Source: Anisodus tanguticus (lineage: Eukaryota > Streptophyta > Magnoliopsida > Solanales > Solanaceae). Taken from it: a stretch of 64,000 nt of DNA. The notes beneath the pieces were generated by a model. The model had not been told where the DNA came from, did not search any database, and was given only the letters and a program-made list of their open reading frames with translations. Location: contig CM067541.1 in NCBI GenBank assembly GCA_034509755.1, positions 3,832,001-3,896,000 of the forward strand, read 5' to 3'. Below, one piece after another: positions 57,022-64,000 of the stretch (its first letter is position 1; each line of letters begins with the position of its first letter). A program made the position numbers and the translations under genes.

Positions 57022-60000
57022 TCATAGAACAGCTTTTGTGGCTGTTCCAATATTCCATCTTTGCTTCTGCTGATTATTTTCTTTTGGAACTCTTCTAGCA
57101 TTACCAAGCATCACTCTTTGACCCATCCTTGCCCTGCTACCAATGGAAATCCTAACTTTCTCCACTCCCACATTAACGCCAACTCTTCTGACGTTAACTT
57201 TCTCCATAGGAGACTTGAACTGCATTTTCTTCTGAAGACTTCTTCTCAACACACTGCTGAGCTTCTTACTAGCCGTCTTAAGCTCCTTAGGACTATTATC
57301 CAATGGTGTTAGTTCTGGTAAGCATTTTGAACCAATCCCGTCAACTTCTTCCAATATCTCCTCTGATTGAATTGATCTCAATGGAAAAAGTGGAGGCAAC
57401 TTGGGTACAGTTGATACAGTGCGTATAGGAATTAAAGAGTTACGACGTGGAACAGGTGTAGGCAGAATCCTGTGTTCGATCGGGCACATGGATGCTCTCC
57501 CCATCCTCTTCGGAACAACTGGTTGTTGTTCATCAATATCTGGATTGTTTTCCTTGTTTTCTTTTTCTGTCAGGTCATTATTGCACTTCAAAGGACAATC
57601 CACTGTAGCAGAAGCCATTGAGAGTTTGTGGGAATTGTTCTCAGTAAGCGGTCGAGCAATATTAAGTGGAAACTTATTTTCATCACAACTCTTTTGAGCA
57701 GAAATTTTGCTGGCAAGTGGTGCAGCAGCATCTTCCTCCTCATTCTGTTGTCTCATATGCTGTTCAGCAATTTTAGAGTCAACGTGCTGTCGAGCAAGTT
57801 TTCTCTCTACAAGAAGTTGTGATTCTAGTTCTTTAATCTGCACATCAAATCAACACTCTAATCAGCTAAAGTCTAAATACATCGTATCAAAAATGGTCCC
57901 TTTATGTTTGAAGGTAGGTTCGAGATAGTCCCTTAAGTATATACTTAACAATTTTGGTTCTTTTAAGTTTGCCAAAAGTTAACACTTCTAGTATCCGTCA
58001 AATATTTACTGAACTCTGTCTGGTATATTTGGAACATAATGGACTATTTTAAACCTACCCCCAAACACAAATTTCATACTTCGCATATCTGAAAAGAGTT
58101 CGAATTCAAACCTTGTCCAGAAGGTTTTCGTTTTTCATATCCTTTTTTTTCAACTTAATATCCAAGCCATGAACAGTATCTTCCATCTTTTTCATCTGAA
58201 AATCTTTGTTCTTCATATCTTGTTTGCCCTTTTCAACCTAACAAGGTAAATAAAATTTCCGTAGTTCAGAGGAAACTTTAACAAAACAACAACAACATAC
58301 CCGGTGAAATCCCACAACGTGGGGTCTGGAGGAAACTTTAACAGAAAATATATAAAATTTGAAACAGAAGTTTATGCTACCATCTGTTTGTATTTCAGAA
58401 GCTCCATACTATCCACTTGCTTCTTTGCTGGACCTAGCTCTATTCCTCGAACTCGGCTTGCAAAATTTAATGAGCAAAGAGTCTCACTCAAGTCATTCTC
58501 ATTTGGACTGATCTGTACAAACATCAATGTCTTTGAATTTCCTCCTGTAAAATAAAAAAGCCTATCAGGTCCAACTTGTTTATAGCTTCTTCTAAAGTTC
58601 ATGAATCCAGCAAGTCAAGGAGAAATACCTAGTGAGTCTTGGAGCAAATGAGTAAGTTTCGAGTTCCTATTAACGATGGAACGAAAAAGAAATTCAGAAA
58701 GGAAGATATTACAAAATAAATCGAGAATGTGCACAAGAATAATGCAAGTACCGGAATGGAATATGCGGGCTTTTTGTTGCAAGCGAAGCTATCACATCTC
58801 CAAGAGCAGAAAGCGATCTGTTTATATTTTGAGTTTCTTTTAGCCTTTCACCCTGAACTTCTGTCTTTGCTATCCTCTCACTTCCTGCTAGATCAATTAG
58901 CCACAGTTTGCTTCTCGTGCATTCCCCATTTAGCAAATTCTCCCCCTTTACCATTACACAATGTATGCTACACATAAATTTACCTGATTAGTGACAGTGA
59001 CATAATGTGTTAAACAGAAGAAAATCTACCATAAAGTATGGTGCACAAACCAATGTGATCGGCTGCTGTGCTCATTTGCATTGGTTGACCCAACTGCCCT
59101 CGCATTGCTACCAGTTCTTAAGGCTTCCCAAACCTCATTCATATTATTCACGTGGGCCTCAACTAGTCCGGGAACATGATGCATTCCTTCTCCATCTTGC
59201 TTTATTTCAAGCCTAAAATGAAATCATGGACCAACATGAAATCGTAGATGGAAGTTTAGGATTAGATTCGAATTTGTTGTAGTCCACCGAAAGGAGAAAG
59301 AAAGTTGATCATCTTCAGCCATACAAAGAAGTACCACTGATAAACAATCATATTTTAGTGAAATCCATCTATTTGAAATGAAGCACCAGCAGTGGGAAAA
59401 CTTTTACTTCTAGCCTGTTTTGGCCAAGCTTTCAAAATCTACTTTTGTCAGAATCTTTTCGAAAAAGTACTTTTGAAGAATAGCAACTTGTGTTTGGCTA
59501 ATCAATCTGAAAAGCACTCTTTCCAATATTAGAGCAGTACTTTGTACTTGGCCAATGTTCCAAAAGTGCTTACGAGGAAAAGCTACTTTTTATAGCTTCT
59601 GAAAAACAACTTCTGCTGCTACTCTTTTTTCCTAAAATCTTGGCAAAACATCTCAACTTTCTAAAATAAGACTTTTTGTAAAAAAAATAAGCAGTTTTGA
59701 CTTCTTAGAAGCTTGGCCAAACAGGCTATAATACACTTGCAAGATGGTCTTCAATTAGACAACAAGTTATTCACTATATAGAGGTTTGTTTACTAGCTAT
59801 AGTGTTATCTTGTTCTTAAGAACTTGGCAATTTTCTGAAAGTATTATTCCACTAGCTTGTAAACAAAGTGAGAAATTATGTTATAGTTACCTTTTCACAC
59901 CTTGTTGAGATCCTGAAACTAGCAAATCTCGAATCTGCTCATTGTATACTTCCAAGACGCTTACTGATATTTCGTAATGAACTGCATTATTTCGCTCCTC

Positions 60001-63000
60001 AATAATGTGAAATAGCTCCTCAAGAGTCCGGTAATTGACCCCACGAGATTCTTCCGTGCCCTCCATTGTAAATGTCTTGCCAGTACCTGTCTGGCCATAT
60101 GCAAATATGCAGACATTGTACCCATCTAGAACTGAGGTTGCAAGGGGAGCTGTGTCCTCAAAAACTTCAGCTATTGTAAACAACAAGCAAGAGGAAATCG
60201 TGTAAATAGGGAGAACATAACACTTCATCGAAATTATTGGTTCCAATTGCAGATTGTTTAAGTGATTATTGCTACTGTATCTTAGATACAGTATTTCGGG
60301 GACAACTTACTTATCTTTTTTTGGTGCTGACAATTATCCAGTGCATTATAATGAATCCTTTTCTGTACATGCTATTAGACACAATAACTTCGGGAATATT
60401 TATAGAAATTGTTATATAGTGCTGGACATGAGTTGCTCCATATTTCTCCTTCTTTCTCATGATCTCTAGGAGTTTGCCATAATTTCTTTCTTCTACGAGA
60501 TTTCGATGTTTATAGGTAGCAGATTTTCTAATACAGTAAAGAATTTCATATAACAGATTCTTGGTTGGGATATCAATATATGAATATTAGTCTAATGATC
60601 GGTAGTAATCAAATTATTTGTAGATCAAGGACTTGTTGCCTACTAATGCCTCCAAATTGGATGTTTTGCTAACTTCATGAACTCTTTTTTTCTTGAAATC
60701 GGATTACACTTTATGGTTTCAAAACCATTAATCAAATTACTTGTTGACAACAATTATAATTTAGATTGAAAGCCTAGTGTTATTCTTAAAATTAGTCCCT
60801 TAAAGAGTCTTTTAGTACCATTGAAGAAGTACTCTTTCTAGCACACTCTTTCAGCATTATTCGTAACTTAGCACTATGCATTGGCAAAAGTGATTGCTAG
60901 TACTAGTTTTAACTTATCCAAAAGACGCTACTTACATCAAGACCCATTGTGGTATAGTTACCTTGGTCGGCTTGGGGGCTAAAAATAGCATCAAACTTGA
61001 AGGTCTTTTTAGACGTGCCGTTGGACTTCACAGCGAGTTCTCCATTCTTTGCAGCTTCAAAGTCAATCGCCATTGAAGCTCCTGCAGCTGTCTCTTCGGC
61101 GTTCAAAGGCCTACACCGGCAAAAAACCCTAATGTTCCCTGAATCAATCCAATAGAGTCAAATAAAGCATATGATAATGAACTAATTGCTCTTATAACTG
61201 TTGTGTGTACTGATCCCTTACCTTTTAAATCCAAAACCTTGTTATAAAGTTCCTTCCGTTCCTTAGCACCCTTGATGAACTTGATCTTCAGATCTTCATG
61301 CAATTCAACTTGTTCCTTTACTGTGATCATAAGAAGAGGAATTACAAAATCATCAACTTCACTTCTAAACAAGTTAAGGATTTTATTTTGGGCTATTTTC
61401 ATTTTTGGTCCGTCGGCCGAAATTAATTACAGGCGCTAACCAAAATATACAAAACATATACATTGATTACGTATATTCATGTATACAATATGTATGCATA
61501 CTTAATATACAAAACCTATACATTTGCTGGCTATTATTTTTTTGAGCGGTCTAAAAATGTAATTATCACTTTTATTTTTAACATTACTGAACTCCAGTGC
61601 CGAAAAAAGATTTACATTTGGATTGAATGGTAGAGCTCATATCTGCAAAATCTGCTAGGAATTGCCGCTTATATAATAAAGCTTCTTCAGTAACTTGAAT
61701 CTGATCCATTTTCAGAATCTGCAAAATAAATATGAAACAAATCAATTTATTTACTTAATTGGTACGAGAAGCATATGAAACAAGCATAAAAACTAATTAC
61801 CTTCAAGTTCCTTGTCAGATCTCTCAAGGATGAAAACCACCTGCTCTTTTCTTTCACTTGGCCCTCAATTGCAAAAGCTACAGAGGCAAGCAATATCAGT
61901 ATTTGTTTGGAAAAAGTTTAAGCAGTTCTATTGAAGAAAAGTAATTTCTGTACCGAGTGATCCAACGTGCATTGACTTGCGCATGAGCTCATTCTGAAGC
62001 TCCTTTAAGGACTTACAAGCTTCAGCACATTCTTTGCATTTTAGCTCATTCTCCCTTTTAAGTTCCATAACCTGCCTCTTTACTTCTTCCAGTTCTTTTT
62101 CCCGACTTACATTTTCTAATTGAAGCCTCTGAAGCTCTCCATTTACCTAGATTAGCAACACAAGCATATTAATTCAAGCTTCTATGATTTTAGCTACAGC
62201 TTTTCTCTTTTATAATGAATAGGCCATTATAAGACTCTAACCTCTAGTGAGTTGCTTTGTGGAGAATTTTCAGAAAATTCAAGTAATTCAAGCTCTCCCG
62301 TACCTGATATACAAACTTACAAGTTACTCTAAATTTATCAGTATGTCAAGAAAAAGATGCCACGGAATAAAATCGCAAAGATGTTAAAAATAGCTATCTC
62401 TCGACTTACTTCTTGAAGAATGTTTCCTTATAGAAATGGCAGAAACAATTGGCATTCCTATTACCCCTTCAAATCTTATGGAAATCCCTTCCTCACCATC
62501 AACACGAGCTTCAAGGTCAGATATTAGCAGGGGCTTATTTGCATCCACACGAGCAAAAATGTCTAATGACGAAATAACCTACACAAAAATGTCAGCCCAA
62601 ATCCAACATTAGGACTGCTGCATTTGCATAACACGCAAGTACTTGGACTAAAGGTGACTGATTCTCACCTTGTGCTCTTGAATGTAAACATCAAAGATTC
62701 TCAGTCCAGGAGTACCATAAGTAAACACCAGCTCCATAAAATGCAGATCAACACGATAAAATCCAGCACCTATATTATTAAAATGGTACGAAAAATTCCC
62801 AACGCGTGCAGTCTGATATACACTATGGCATATTTTAGTCTCAGTCCTCAGAATATTGCCTCCACTAAAATATTTATCCTCCGAAAATTGAGTGCCACTT
62901 TCAAAACTGATGCAATCTGTTGATCCAACATTAATGCTAACTATAGGCACCGAAAGATCTGATGAATTCTCTTCAACTCCCGGTGGAGAAGGAAGCTCAA

Positions 63001-63532
63001 AATGAGCTGGGAAACACAAATCTTCATCCTTTATAGCAGCTTGGGCTTCTTCAGAACCCTTAATTCCATTTTCTAGAGAAATGGAGCAACCCTTAAAAAA
63101 CTCGGGTGAATCTCCATAGCTTTGACGAGGTATATCCGGTGAACCAGTAGTACAGATCACCAAATCAGGAGATGTTAATGAAAACCCCAACATGTCTCTA
63201 CCTAGTAAAATTTCAAGAAACACTTCAAAATCTTGAAAACCCTAATATAAAGTTTTAAATAAAAACAAATCTTTGACAAATTCCTACCATTAATCACATT
63301 TTCTGCAACTGGATCGTTGAGATTTTCAGCATTGCACCCTTCTAAGAAACAATCAATACACATACAACACAATTAATCAAAGAAAAAAAAACTCCATATT
63401 TTCACGAATTGTTGAAGTGCATAAAAAAGGTGTGAATAATTATAATTACCTTCAATCTTGATGGGAGTACAACAATCAGAATCTTCCATCAGTGTATTTA
63501 CTGAATAATCATGCAATGATGAAAAGGGGTCT
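57022..63532 (-). CDS. Kinesin-14 with N-terminal malectin domain (5' end unresolved)
   Basis: Microtubule motor of the plant kinesin-14 group with a carbohydrate-binding-like malectin domain (Arabidopsis KIN14Q/R type). Recognised exons, minus strand: 63532-63450, about 63344-63288, 63201-62669 and 62578-62410 (malectin: 'SINVGSTDCISFES', 'LHFMELVFTYGTPGLRIFDVY'). Coiled-coil exons run from about 62305 to 61222. The motor starts 'NIRVFCRCRPLN' (about 61135). P-loop 'GQTGTGKT' lies in exon 60170-59892, switch I 'NEHSSRSH' near 59065, switch II 'DLAGSER' near 58890. Further exons 58665-58630, 58551-58380, 58238-58113 and 57837-57022 (C-terminal basic tail, TGA 57022-57024). The first ATG seen is 63489, but an acceptor at 63532 implies an upstream exon. 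The motor exons are unbroken. Direction of movement is inferred from the family. Confidence 0.9.
58283..58337 (-). repeat. RTE LINE 3'-end fragment in a kinesin intron
   Basis: 'aacaacaacaacatacccgg' followed by 'tgaaatcccacaacgtgggg' matches the LINE end at 20113 ('tgaaatcccacaatgtgaga'). Confidence 0.7.
59413..59726. mobile_element. MITE in a kinesin intron
   Basis: Left end 'gcctgttttggccaagctt' pairs with right end 'aagcttggccaaacaggc', 314 bp apart. Flanked by 'cta' and 'tat'. Interior rich in 'aaaagtacttttg' and 'aagcttct' motifs, non-coding. Confidence 0.75.
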
Positions 63533-63617
63533 GCCAAATACAAAGAGAAAGATCTTATGAGAATAAGCTACAACCCCAAGTAAAATTTGACCCCAATATA
63601 CAATTAAATCTCTTAAA

Positions 63618-63690
63618 GGGAGCCTTGGATTAACTGGTAAAGTTGTTGCGAGAAATTGTGATCTTTGGCGGGAGGTCACGGGTTAAACAC
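63618..63690 (+). repeat. tRNA-derived SINE 5' part
   Basis: 'ggagccttggattaactggt' (A-box-like) and 'ggaggtcacgggttaaac' (B-box-like, degraded) match the heads expected for the SINEs at 43716 and 52994. It ends where the LTR-like repeat begins. Confidence 0.55.
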
Positions 63691-63703
63691 TAGTGTTACG
63701 TAT

Positions 63704-64000
63704 GTTGGAAAACGGTTCTTCACACATGCTGATGTACTAAGTTATGGGGGCGTTAAACAGCCCTCCCTCACCTATATAAACACCCCTTATACCATTGTTG
63801 AGGAGTACTTAACATACACGAAAATACACAAAGCAAAAATCAGTTTCTTCCTAATCTTCCAAGCATCATTTCATTGCTCAATATTCTTCACGGTAGCTTT
63901 TGAGTTTCCTTTGCTCAATAGTTCCATTTCTTTGTTTTATCTTGGGAGACGAATTGTCCGGGACGTATAAAGGATACATACGGGACAATATTGTCTTAAG
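63704..64000 (+). repeat. LTR-like repeat (plus orientation), cut by the window end
   Basis: Begins TGTTGGAAAACGG, has 'cacctatataaacacccctt' (about 63768) and continues through 'gggacgtataaaggatacat' to the window end. It is the inverted relative of 37555-36430, with an internal stretch missing between 'gtactaagt' and 'aaacagccctccctcacc'. Its TATA-like box points away from the kinesin gene. Confidence 0.6.

Overview
The window reads as nuclear DNA of a eudicot plant, most likely Solanaceae. The coding exons are split by AT-rich GT/AG introns. The ethylene receptor matches the tomato/tobacco ETR1 type almost residue for residue. The repeats (TGTAACACCCC LTRs, tRNA-derived SINEs, 'tactccctcc' foldback elements) are of kinds common in Solanaceae. 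All identifications come from reading the sequence; no database search was run.

Layout. (1) 1-12.6 kb holds no convincing host gene. It contains a minus-strand Ty1/copia element (5688-11127) whose pol is largely replaced by the 3' end of a Ty3/gypsy element, plus MITEs and a SINE-like block. (2) 12,684-29,677, minus strand: a complete-looking ETR1 ethylene receptor in six coding exons. Intron 1 is 12.87 kb and nested: a 119-bp tandem duplication, a 3.5-kb hAT transposon in one copy of it, and a copia element. That copia carries an RTE LINE in its 5' LTR and a hairpin-shaped block of pararetrovirus-like sequence in its integrase. The position where ETR1 should start reads GTG. (3) 29.7-39.2 kb is intergenic, with diverged duplications, a non-autonomous hAT element (35317-36086) and an LTR-like repeat. 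(4) 39.2-46.6 kb is a tau-class glutathione S-transferase cluster: one intact two-exon gene and two broken copies. (5) 46,594-52,822 is a copia element with 96%-like LTRs and a GAAAT duplication, inserted just upstream of the third GST copy. (6) 53-57 kb is AT-rich with SINE fragments. (7) 57,022-63,532, minus strand: a malectin-domain kinesin-14 gene whose 5' end is not resolved, followed by a second copy of the LTR-like repeat that runs off the window.

The host genes do not form a pathway. ETR1 senses ethylene at the ER membrane, GSTU proteins conjugate glutathione in the cytosol, and the kinesin is a minus-end-type microtubule motor. The main interest is the layered transposon history, above all the inverted repeat of virus-like sequence inside an ETR1 intron, which could form a hairpin RNA when the intron or copia element is transcribed.
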